Assembly (NCBI GenBank): GCA_905236265.1
Contig: CAJOOV010000056.1
Span: 1 to 7,172 of the forward strand
Length of the DNA stretch: 7,172 nt
Source of the DNA: an uncultured Oscillospiraceae bacterium
GTDB lineage: Bacteria > Bacillota > Clostridia > Oscillospirales > Oscillospiraceae
Direction of reading: 5' to 3'
Positions 1 to 6,072 of this stretch are shown here, piece after piece. Each line of letters starts with the position of its first letter. The stretch's first letter is position 1. A program made the translations under genes and the position numbers. The notes beneath the pieces are model-generated. The model worked only from the letters and a program-made list of their open reading frames with translations. It was not told the DNA's origin and searched no databases.

Positions 1-1
1 G

Positions 2-1351
2 GTCGTTGTCGTCAACGACAACGGAATGAGCATTAAGCGCAATGTGGGCGGAATGTCCAAGCTGCTTCGCCGCCACCACTTAAAGCCCACCTATCTGGGC
101 TTTAAGCGCTGGTATCGTGATTTTACAGGGCGGCTTCCCGGCGGACGGAGGCTCTATGCCCTGACTCACAGGATTAAAAAAGCGATCAAAGGAACCCTCC
201 TCCCGTGCAGTATGTTCGAGGACATGGGCTTCACCTATCTCGGACCAGTGGACGGGCACAATCTCAGCGAGCTGACCCGGCTTCTCGCCTACGCAAAGCA
301 GTTGGAAGGCCCCACCCTGCTGCATATCCGCACCGTGAAGGGAAAAGGCTACCCTCCTGCGGAGAAGACACCTGCCAGATATCACGGTGTCAGTCCCTTT
401 TCTCCCCAAACCGGGGAGCCTTTGAAGCCCTCCGGCGTAGATTTCTCCGCTGTCTTTGGGGAGAGTCTGTGCGCATTGGCGCAGCAGAACGAAAACCTTG
501 TGGCCGTCACCGCTGCCATGGAGAGCGGCACCGGACTGACGGAGTTTGCCGAGCGCTATCCCCGGCGCTTTTTTGACGTGGGAATTGCAGAGGGTCACGC
601 CGTCAGTATGTGCGCAGGCATGGCAAGGCAGGGGATTGTCCCGGTCTTTGCGGTCTATTCCACCTTCCTGCAGCGCTGCTATGACATGCTTATACATGAT
701 GTGGCCATTCAAAAGCTCCATGTGGTGCTGTGTGTGGATCGGGCAGGACTGGTGGGTGCCGACGGAGAGACGCATCAGGGAACCTTCGATATTGCCATGC
801 TGACCTCCGTTCCCCATATGCAGGTGTTTGCCCCTGCCAGCTTTGCCGAACTGCGCTCCATGCTGGATTGTGCGGTAAACCACGCCGAGGGGCCTGTCGC
901 CGTGCGCTATCCCAGAGGGGGAGAGGAAGGATACTGTGAGGACAACTCCCCTTCTCCCACCGTTGTCCTGCGCCGGGGCAGGGATATGACGCTGGTGAGC
1001 TACGGTACTCTCATCGGTGAAGTGCTCTCAGCGGCAGAGGAGCTGGAAAAAAGTGGAATATCCTGTCAGGTGATAAAGCTCAACCGCATCTTCCCGCTGG
1101 ACAGCGGACCGGTGCTGGACAGTGTTAAAGAGACCGGGCGGCTTACCGTTGTGGAGGAAGTCGCCTCGCGGGGCTCGGTGGGGAAGGATCTTGCCGCCCA
1201 GCTCTGCGCCCTGAACGTGAAAATCAAACGCCTGCGCCTCCTCAATGCAGGAGACGGGCTTGTCGTCCACGGCAGCGTGGCACAGCTTCGCCGTCTGCTG
1301 GGACTGGATCGGGAACATATCGTCTCTACCATCAAGGAGGCAATGGCATGA
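2..1351 (+). CDS. dxs: 1-deoxy-D-xylulose-5-phosphate synthase, C-terminal ~450 codons (5' end outside window)
   Basis: DXS is the cytoplasmic, thiamine-diphosphate-dependent enzyme that condenses pyruvate and glyceraldehyde 3-phosphate into DXP, the first step of the MEP isoprenoid pathway. The reading frame is open from position 2 and begins in the conserved VVxNDNxMSI segment, which closes the ThDP-binding GDG...N motif. The family is usually ~620 aa, so roughly the first 170 residues are upstream. Visible marks are YLGPVDGHN (236-262), TVKGKGYPPAE, and the pyrimidine-binding domain from about 440. In that domain FFDVGIAEGH carries the catalytic Glu (590-592), and STFLQRCYD and DRAGLVGADGETHQG (737-781) follow; the His of THQG is at 773-775. 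A transketolase C-terminal domain runs from about 960 to 1330. The ATG at 26 is an internal Met, not the start. The TGA stop overlaps the tlyA ATG by 4 nt. Nothing suggests damage; identification is secure. Confidence 0.96.
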   Translation, partial: VVVVNDNGMSIKRNVGGMSKLLRRHHLKPTYLGFKRWYRDFTGRLPGGRRLYALTHRIKKAIKGTLLPCSMFEDMGFTYLGPVDGHNLSELTRLLAYAKQLEGPTLLHIRTVKGKGYPPAEKTPARYHGVSPFSPQTGEPLKPSGVDFSAVFGESLCALAQQNENLVAVTAAMESGTGLTEFAERYPRRFFDVGIAEGHAVSMCAGMARQGIVPVFAVYSTFLQRCYDMLIHDVAIQKLHVVLCVDRAGLVGADGETHQGTFDIAMLTSVPHMQVFAPASFAELRSMLDCAVNHAEGPVAVRYPRGGEEGYCEDNSPSPTVVLRRGRDMTLVSYGTLIGEVLSAAEELEKSGISCQVIKLNRIFPLDSGPVLDSVKETGRLTVVEEVASRGSVGKDLAAQLCALNVKIKRLRLLNAGDGLVVHGSVAQLRRLLGLDREHIVSTIKEAMA

Positions 1352-2154
1352 GCAAAATCAGACTGGATCAGGCTTTGGTGCAGCAGGGCTGGGCGGCCAC
1401 CCGCCAGAAGGCGCAGGCTGTTATCATGGCGGGTCAGGTCTTTTCCGGTGGAAAGCGGCTGGACAAGTGCGGGATGCAGATTGCGCCGGACACAGTGCTG
1501 GAGGTGCGTGGAAACCCTCTGCCCTATGTGAGCAGGGGCGGTCTGAAGCTGGAAAAGGCGATGCAGCTCTGGCCGCTGACGCTGGAGAACAAAATCTGTA
1601 TGGACTGCGGCGCCTCTACCGGCGGCTTTACCGACTGTATGCTGCAAAACGGCGCCAGCAGGGTGTATTCCGTGGATGTGGGATACGGTCAGCTGGACTG
1701 GAAGCTGCGCTGTGATGCAAGGGTAGTCAATATGGAGCGAACCAACGCCCGCTACCTCACCCGTGAACAGATTCCGGAGCCGCTGGATTTTGTGTCCGTG
1801 GATGTCTCCTTCATCTCGCTGGGGCTGATTCTTCCTGCGCTGCGTCCCCTTTTGAAGGAGCACGGGCAGCTCGTCTGCCTGATTAAGCCCCAATTCGAGG
1901 CCGGCAGGGAAAAGGTGGGAAAGAAGGGAGTCGTTCGTGACCCCGCCGTTCACCGTGAGGTGCTGGAGCAGTTTCTCACCCACGCCGCTGACAACGCCCT
2001 CACCGTCTGCGGTCTGACCTTCTCCCCCATCCGGGGTCCTGAGGGAAACATTGAATATCTGGGCTGGCTGGAGGCGGACGGCGGACAGGAGCAGATTCCT
2101 GACCTTGCCGAGTTGGTGCGCCAGTCCCATGAAGCATTGGAGAATCCAAGATGA
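1348..2154 (+). CDS. tlyA: TlyA family rRNA (cytidine-2'-O)-methyltransferase
   Basis: The 268-aa protein has an N-terminal S4 RNA-binding domain (about residues 3-60: IRLDQALVQQGWAATRQKAQAVIMAGQV). The conserved linker YVSRGGLKLEKA (60-71) follows, then an FtsJ/RrmJ-like SAM-dependent methyltransferase fold. The SAM motif DCGASTGGFTDC is at 86-97, DVSF at 152-155 and KPQFE at 180-184. In mycobacteria TlyA 2'-O-methylates 16S and 23S rRNA and is needed for capreomycin susceptibility. Older annotations call such proteins haemolysin A; I infer rRNA methylation here by family. Length matches the family (~270 aa). The start is fixed by AAGGAGG at 1334-1340, 7 nt before ATG, inside the end of dxs. 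The ATGA overlap with dxs and another with nadK indicate coupled translation. Which rRNA it modifies in this organism cannot be read from the sequence. Confidence 0.93.
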   Translation: MSKIRLDQALVQQGWAATRQKAQAVIMAGQVFSGGKRLDKCGMQIAPDTVLEVRGNPLPYVSRGGLKLEKAMQLWPLTLENKICMDCGASTGGFTDCMLQNGASRVYSVDVGYGQLDWKLRCDARVVNMERTNARYLTREQIPEPLDFVSVDVSFISLGLILPALRPLLKEHGQLVCLIKPQFEAGREKVGKKGVVRDPAVHREVLEQFLTHAADNALTVCGLTFSPIRGPEGNIEYLGWLEADGGQEQIPDLAELVRQSHEALENPR

Positions 2155-3011
2155 AAGTGATACTCAGTCCCAACCCCTATCGGGACAAGGGCTTAAAAGC
2201 CGTCCGGGAGGCGGGTAAGATTCTGGCAGAGGAGGGCATTGCATGGAGCATCTGCCTGCCCTTTCAGCCGGAATTTGGCTATGAGATCCCGGAGGAGATC
2301 CGGCTGCGGGACATACGCAGGGAGGCGCAGAGCGCAGATCTGCTGATCTGCTTCGGCGGCGACGGCACCATCCTCCACTCCGCAAAGCTGGCCGCCGAGT
2401 TTCAGATCCCCATTCTCGGCGTCAATATGGGCAGCGTGGGCTTTATGGCGGAGCTGGAGCACGGAGAGCTGAAGCTGCTTCGGAGGCTGAAGGACAGGGA
2501 CTATACCTGTGAAAAGCGAATGCTGATGGATGTGCGGGTGCTTCGGGACAGGAGGGTGGTTTTGCAGGATACCGCCCTCAACGATGCCACCGTGACACGG
2601 GGAGGCATTGGCAGGGTGATCGAGCTGTCCGTCTACGGCGACAGGAGCAAAATCATGGAGTTTACCGGTGACGGTGTGATTGTCTCTACCCCCACCGGCT
2701 CCACAGCCTATTCCATGGCTGCAGGAGGCCCCATTGTAGAGCCTACAGCGGAAAACCTGATTATCACGCCCATCTGTGCCCACGCACTTCAGGCCAAGAG
2801 CTTTGTCGTAGCGCCGGAGCGGGTCATTGCAGTGCGTACCAGCCGCCAGAGCCGGAAGACCGCCTACCTCTCCACAGACGGAGGCAGAGCCTTCCGCCTG
2901 AACAGCGGGGACATTGTGGAGATGCGCAATTCCGGGCGGCATATCGAGCTGGTCCGGCTGACCGGGCGCAACTTCTATGATATTGTCAACCAAAAGCTGG
3001 GAAAGAGTTGA
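2151..3011 (+). CDS. nadK: NAD kinase (ATP/polyphosphate-dependent NAD+ 2'-kinase)
   Basis: NAD kinase phosphorylates NAD+ to NADP+ and sets the cytoplasmic NADP(H) pool. The 286-aa product carries the diagnostic GGDGT motif (69-73, catalytic Asp71) after a short Rossmann-like N-terminal lobe, then LGVNMGSVGFMAEL (89-102). The substrate-binding LNDATVTRG (143-151) occupies the place of the commoner LNE motif, a conservative Asp-for-Glu change. The long hallmark GDGVIVSTPTGSTAYSMAAGG is at 173-193, with the ITPICAHALQAKSFVV strand at 205-220 and STDGG at 241-245. Length is typical for bacterial NadK. The ATG lies in a 4-nt overlap with the tlyA stop, and GGAG at 2139-2142 sits 8 nt upstream. 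nadK between tlyA and argR is a common order in Clostridia; in Bacillus subtilis the corresponding cluster lacks it. Identification is secure. Confidence 0.96.
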   Translation: MKVILSPNPYRDKGLKAVREAGKILAEEGIAWSICLPFQPEFGYEIPEEIRLRDIRREAQSADLLICFGGDGTILHSAKLAAEFQIPILGVNMGSVGFMAELEHGELKLLRRLKDRDYTCEKRMLMDVRVLRDRRVVLQDTALNDATVTRGGIGRVIELSVYGDRSKIMEFTGDGVIVSTPTGSTAYSMAAGGPIVEPTAENLIITPICAHALQAKSFVVAPERVIAVRTSRQSRKTAYLSTDGGRAFRLNSGDIVEMRNSGRHIELVRLTGRNFYDIVNQKLGKS

Positions 3012-3016
3012 ACGCT

Positions 3017-3469
3017 ATGAAAGAGAGCCGACAACAGGCGATTATGGATATTATCACCGGGCAGGATGTGGAAACGCAGGAGCAGCTCCTCGCCCTGCTG
3101 CGTCAGCGAGGTATTCAATGCACGCAGGCTACCATTTCCCGGGACATTAAGGAATTGCAGTTGGTCAAGGAGCTCAGTCCGGAGGGGCATTACCGCTATC
3201 TCATCTCCGGGCGCAAGGGAGACGGGGAGCATGACCTGCGTCTGCAAAACATCTTCCGGGAGGGCGTCATCAGCGCTGCCGCCGCCCAGAACCTGATTGT
3301 GATTAAGACCATGCCGGGTCTGGCCAACGCCGCCGCCGCCGCACTGGACCGCATGAACATCAGTAATATGATAGGCACCCTTGCAGGGGACGACACTGCG
3401 CTGCTGATTATGGACAGCGCCCACGCAGCGGAGAGCTTTTGCGGCGAGATTCGGGCGATGCTGCGGTAA
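3017..3469 (+). CDS. argR: Arginine repressor ArgR/AhrC
   Basis: ArgR is an arginine-responsive, hexameric DNA-binding regulator that represses arginine biosynthesis and in many species activates catabolism. The 150-aa product has an N-terminal winged helix-turn-helix (about 1-65) with the recognition segment TQATISRDIKEL (36-47). A C-terminal oligomerisation and arginine-binding domain follows, with GLANAAAAALD (101-111) and GTLAGDDTALLI (120-131); the GDD acidic pair is the family's arginine-binding motif. I chose ATG 3017 because MKESRQQAI aligns with the usual ArgR N-terminus. A TTG at 3008 would add three residues and give a TTGA overlap with the nadK stop, with GGGA 5 nt upstream, so it remains possible. 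No arginine pathway gene is in the window, and I did not find a convincing ARG-box. Upstream of recN this gene is in its standard Firmicute position (ahrC-recN in Bacillus). Confidence 0.95.
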   Translation: MKESRQQAIMDIITGQDVETQEQLLALLRQRGIQCTQATISRDIKELQLVKELSPEGHYRYLISGRKGDGEHDLRLQNIFREGVISAAAAQNLIVIKTMPGLANAAAAALDRMNISNMIGTLAGDDTALLIMDSAHAAESFCGEIRAMLR

Positions 3470-3500
3470 GCCCGGCTGTTCAGACAAAGGAGGGGAGCGG

Positions 3501-5204
3501 ATGCTCTCTTTATTGCATATCGAAAATATAGCGGTCATCCAGAGTGCGGACATTCAGTTTGACCGGGGCTTCAATGTCCTCACAGGCGAGACCGGTGCAG
3601 GCAAGAGCATTGTCGTGGATTCCATTGACGCCATTCTGGGAGGCAGAACCAGCCGGGATCTGATTCGTACCGGTGCAAAGGCAGCAGTGGTCACCGCTCA
3701 GTTTGTGGAGGTTGCTCCGCTGCCATGGCTGGAGGAGAACGGTTTCCGTGCAGAAAACGGAGAGCTGGTGCTGCAGCGCCAGATCCAGCAGGGGGGACGT
3801 AATATCTGCCGCCTAAACGGCAAGCCGATCTCCGTCTCCCAAATGCAGGAGCTGGGCAGGCAGCTTATCAATATCCACGGACAGCACGACGGCCAGCAGC
3901 TCTTGGATCCGGTGAGCCATCTGTCCTATCTGGACAGCTTCGGAGAGACCGCTCCCTTTTTGGAGCGCTTCCAGTCCAGCTACCGCCTTGTGGCCGATTT
4001 GAGCCGTCAGATCAGCCGTCTGCAAATGGATGAGGCAGAGAAAGCCCGGCGCATGGACGCCCTTGACTTCCAGATTCGTGAACTGGAACGGGCTGATCTA
4101 AAGCCCGGCGAGGACGAGGAGCTTTCCCAGCGCCGTCAGGTGCTCCGCAACGCAGGCAAACTGATGGACGGACTGAACGAGTCCGGCTTCGCCCTGTCCG
4201 GCGGCGATGAGTCCGAAGGCGTTCTTGACCTGCTGGATCGAGCCGAGGGCGCTCTGCGCTCTCTGGGCAGGTATTCAGAGGAGCTGTCAGGTCTTGCTGA
4301 CCGGCTGCTGGAGACACGTTACGAGATTGCGGACGTAGCCGAGATGGTGGAGCAGCAGCGGGATGCGCTGGATGTGTCCCCCGGAGAGCTGGATCAATTG
4401 GAGGGGCGGCTGGATTTAATCTACCGCCTGCGGAAGAAATACGGCAATACAGTGGAGGAGATGCTCGCCTATCTGGAGCGCTGCAAGGCGGAGCGGGAGC
4501 AGATTCAATACGCCGATGACCAGATCGTCAGGCTGGAGAAGAAGCTGGACGCTGCCCTTGCGGAAACCCGGCAGCAGGGCGCTGCCCTCTCCGATGCCCG
4601 AAAGGAAGCAGCGGAGCGGATGCAGCAGCGGATTCAAAGAGAGCTTGCGGATCTGGACATGCCAAAGGTTCGTTTTCAGGTGGATTTTGCCCCAAAGGAG
4701 GGACAGTACCACATGGACGAGACAGGTATGGATGAGGTGCAGTTTCTCATGTCTGCCAACGTGGGTGAGGACTTAAAGCCCATTCACAAGATTGCCTCCG
4801 GCGGTGAGCTGGCGAGAATCATGCTGGCATTAAAGAATGTTCTGGCCGAAAACGAGGACATTGCCACACTGGTTTTTGACGAGGTGGACACCGGTGTGTC
4901 CGGACGTGCCGCCCAGAAGGTCGCCCGCAAGATGTCCGAGGTCGCTGCACACAAGCAGGTGCTCTGCGTCACCCATCTGCCCCAGATTGCCGCCATGGCA
5001 GACGTTCACTTCTCCGTGGAAAAGGGCGAGCGGGATGGGCGAACCTATACCGCCGTTGAACAGCTGACCATTCAGCGGCGTCAGCAGGAGCTTGCCCGGC
5101 TCTCCGGCGGCGAGGAGATCACCGACGCACTGCTCCACTCCACCGGAGAGATGCTGGAGCAGGCGCAGCTTTGGAAACGCAGCCATAGGGGGAATCAGCC
5201 TTGA
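3501..5204 (+). CDS. recN: DNA repair protein RecN (SMC-like ATPase)
   Basis: RecN is a cohesin-like ABC ATPase recruited early to double-strand breaks; it acts with RecA in recombinational repair on the nucleoid. The 567-aa product has the family length. The N-terminal ATPase half carries LHIENIAVI and Walker A GETGAGKS (29-36), then the conserved INIHGQHD (123-130). A charged, heptad-rich coiled-coil region spans roughly 155-385. The C-terminal ATPase half holds the ABC signature ASGGELARIMLA (432-443), Walker B TLVFDEVDTGVSG (456-468), the CVTHLPQIAAMADVH switch/His segment (489-503), and the terminal LSGGEEITDALLHSTGEML typical of RecN. ATG 3501 follows AAGGAGG (3487-3493) by 7 nt. The 31-nt gap after argR contains no hairpin or promoter that I can support, so recN is probably co-transcribed. 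The stop overlaps the next gene by 4 nt. I saw no LexA-type operator immediately upstream. Confidence 0.97.
   Translation: MLSLLHIENIAVIQSADIQFDRGFNVLTGETGAGKSIVVDSIDAILGGRTSRDLIRTGAKAAVVTAQFVEVAPLPWLEENGFRAENGELVLQRQIQQGGRNICRLNGKPISVSQMQELGRQLINIHGQHDGQQLLDPVSHLSYLDSFGETAPFLERFQSSYRLVADLSRQISRLQMDEAEKARRMDALDFQIRELERADLKPGEDEELSQRRQVLRNAGKLMDGLNESGFALSGGDESEGVLDLLDRAEGALRSLGRYSEELSGLADRLLETRYEIADVAEMVEQQRDALDVSPGELDQLEGRLDLIYRLRKKYGNTVEEMLAYLERCKAEREQIQYADDQIVRLEKKLDAALAETRQQGAALSDARKEAAERMQQRIQRELADLDMPKVRFQVDFAPKEGQYHMDETGMDEVQFLMSANVGEDLKPIHKIASGGELARIMLALKNVLAENEDIATLVFDEVDTGVSGRAAQKVARKMSEVAAHKQVLCVTHLPQIAAMADVHFSVEKGERDGRTYTAVEQLTIQRRQQELARLSGGEEITDALLHSTGEMLEQAQLWKRSHRGNQP
5187..5194 (+). 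promoter_or_regulatory. Ribosome-binding site supporting a TTG start
   Basis: AGGGGGAA lies 7 nt before the TTG at 5201, within the last codons of recN. Together with the TTGA start/stop overlap it favours the TTG over the ATG at 5231, which would cut into the basic N-terminus before the membrane segment. Confidence 0.6.
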
Positions 5205-5737
5205 ACCGCTTAAACAGAACTACCCAGACCATGACAAGGTGGATCACCGTGGTCATGGGTGTGACAATTCTTCTGACACTGGTTGGAATCCTGCTGTTTC
5301 AGGCGGGACGGATGGGATTGTCGGAGAGTCATGTGGTAGAGGACATGAAGGCCCGTCTGGAGCAAAGCGGGGCTGACCCCGGTGACTACCAGTATATGAC
5401 CTCCAAGACAGACCGCCTCTATGTCGTGCTGGCATGGCAGGATACACAGCCACGCAACGGCGGCTATACTCTTTATGTCAACCGCCCCGGATTTGATTTC
5501 GGCTGGCACTTCCAGACCTCTGACGAGCTGGGGGAGGGCGTGGTGCAGGCTGAAGCGGAGGGGTACGGCGCTGTCTGGCTCACCTTCAACTCTGACGGCG
5601 CAATTCATCGTGTGGTCTACGGTGACGGAACCGAACGCATTGTGGGCGGCTATCCGCTGGTAGACACCGCCTCGAATCTGCACCTGTTTGACGAGCAGGG
5701 GCAGGAGATCGTCGTGCTGGAGAAGCCGGAGGGTTGA
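5201..5737 (+). CDS. Hypothetical single-pass membrane-anchored protein (178 aa)
   Basis: I do not recognise a family. The protein has a short basic N-terminus (Arg at 3, 6 and 13). One strong hydrophobic segment follows at about residues 15-35 (ITVVMGVTILLTLVGILLFQA). The ~140-residue C-terminal domain is rich in aromatic and acidic residues and contains no cysteine. By the positive-inside rule the domain should face outside the membrane, making it an uncleaved signal anchor or possibly a cleaved precursor. The domain's alternating hydrophobic strands (RLYVVLAW, GYTLYVNRP, GAVWLTFNSDG, IHRVVYGDG, NLHLFDEQGQEIVVLEK) suggest a mostly beta fold; this is inference. The TTG start overlaps the recN stop, so translation is probably coupled. 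It sits where many spore-forming Firmicutes carry spoIVB and spo0A, but it has no PDZ, protease or receiver motif and is not a SpoIVB remnant that I can recognise. Its TGA stop lies inside the -35 box of the tyrS promoter. Confidence 0.8.
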   Translation: MNRLNRTTQTMTRWITVVMGVTILLTLVGILLFQAGRMGLSESHVVEDMKARLEQSGADPGDYQYMTSKTDRLYVVLAWQDTQPRNGGYTLYVNRPGFDFGWHFQTSDELGEGVVQAEAEGYGAVWLTFNSDGAIHRVVYGDGTERIVGGYPLVDTASNLHLFDEQGQEIVVLEKPEG

Positions 5738-5763
5738 CAATACCCGTTTTTATGTGTTACTAT
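5734..5763 (+). promoter_or_regulatory. Sigma-A-type promoter of the tyrS T-box transcript
   Basis: A perfect -35 hexamer TTGACA (5734-5739) is followed after 18 nt by the -10 element TACTAT (5758-5763, 4 of 6 matches to TATAAT). A TG dinucleotide at 5755-5756 gives an extended -10 (TGnTACTAT). The spacer is T-rich, unlike the surrounding GC-rich coding DNA. Transcription should start near 5770, just before the first leader helix. The -35 box includes the stop codon of the upstream gene. Confidence 0.8.
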
Positions 5764-5976
5764 ACAGTCGTTGATTGCGTTGATGAGGCAAAGTAGTATG
5801 GCTTCCTCTGTTCAGAGAGCCCCCGGCTGGTGGAAGGGGGAGAGAGCGCCCTATGAATACCCCTCGGAGCAGCCCCCTGAACGGCTCTGCCCAGTAGGGT
5901 GTGGTCGGGTGCGCCCGTTACAGCGTCGGAGTTTGTTGGAACTCCCTGAGGTTCTGTGTGTGAACGCAGGACGAAC

Positions 5977-6010
5977 CAGAGGTGGTACCGCGTAGAGAAT
6001 ACGCCCTCTG
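5977..6010 (+). promoter_or_regulatory. T-box antiterminator helix
   Basis: CAGAGG (5977-5982) pairs with CCTCTG (6005-6010). The 7-nt bulge UGGUACC (5983-5989) is the tRNA acceptor-end binding site. The upper helix GCGTA (5990-5994) pairs with TACGC (6000-6004) around a GAGAA loop. This is the textbook T-box antiterminator. It uses 6003-6010, which is also the 5' arm of the terminator, so the two structures exclude each other. Confidence 0.92.
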
Positions 6011-6034
6011 TCCCAAGCGGACAGGGGGCTTTTT
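6003..6034 (+). terminator. T-box attenuator (factor-independent terminator)
   Basis: An 11-bp stem, GCCCTCTGTCC (6003-6013) with GGACAGGGGGC (6019-6029), contains one G-U wobble and a CAAGC loop, and is followed by TTTTT (6030-6034). It forms when charged tRNA-Tyr leaves the antiterminator unstabilised. It is also the first convincing terminator downstream of the dxs-to-5737 gene cluster. Confidence 0.93.
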
Positions 6035-6037
6035 GCT

Positions 6038-6064
6038 GCCTCCTGTCAATCATCACAAGGAGGT
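6038..6064 (+). promoter_or_regulatory. Putative Shine-Dalgarno-sequestering hairpin before tyrS
   Basis: CCTCCT (6039-6044) is perfectly complementary to AGGAGG (6058-6063), the core of the tyrS ribosome-binding site AAGGAGGT (6057-6064). The pairing can extend by G6038-U6064 outside and, past a bulged A6057, by GT/AC (6045-6046 with 6055-6056) inside. The same CCTCCT lies in a 10-nt segment (6038-6047) that can instead pair with the terminator 3' arm (6020-6029). The complementarity is seen directly; its use in control of translation is inferred. Confidence 0.5.
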
Positions 6065-6072
6065 CAATTGAT

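Larger units (their letters stand above)
5770..6034 (+). promoter_or_regulatory. Tyrosine-specific T-box riboswitch leader of tyrS
   Basis: T-box leaders sense uncharged tRNA: the specifier codon pairs with the anticodon and the tRNA 3' end stabilises an antiterminator. The Stem I signatures are clear. An AGTA motif (5792-5795) sits on the 5' side of the specifier loop, and CAGAGAG (5813-5819) is the AG-bulge region. The distal loop GGCTGGTGGAA (5825-5835) is closed by CCCCC/GGGGG. The specifier is GAA-UAC (UAC at 5858-5860, tyrosine), with GAGG (5785-5788) pairing CCTC (5862-5865) below the loop. A Stem II-type region follows, with AACGG (5880-5884) pairing CCGTT (5915-5919) around an AGTAG segment. 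Then come a GGAGTT/AACTCC hairpin (5928-5945) and a probable Stem III (5951-5972). The T-box sequence ends GGTGGTACCGCG (5981-5992). Its UGGU matches a tRNA ending ACCA, that is, discriminator A. The downstream gene is tyrS, confirming specificity. Confidence 0.95.

Noticed and set aside
26..28. ATG at 26 as the start of the first gene
   Set aside because: The frame stays open to position 2 and the codons before it (VVVVNDNG) belong to the conserved DXS core, so this is an internal methionine of a truncated gene.
3470..3500. Possible terminator or separate promoter between argR and recN
   Set aside because: The 31-nt gap holds only a strong ribosome-binding site; there is no inverted repeat with a T tract and no -35/-10 pair.
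5852..5854. TAT as an alternative tyrosine specifier in the T-box Stem I
   Set aside because: The specifier normally follows GAA on the 3' side of the loop, directly above the lower helix. UAC at 5858-5860 fits that place and pairs fully with a GUA anticodon.
5760..6056. Minus-strand 98-codon frame and plus-strand 74-codon frame (5771-5995) over the tyrS leader
   Set aside because: The region is explained base by base by T-box RNA structure. Neither frame shows a protein-like motif, and an RNA-constrained sequence can stay open by chance.
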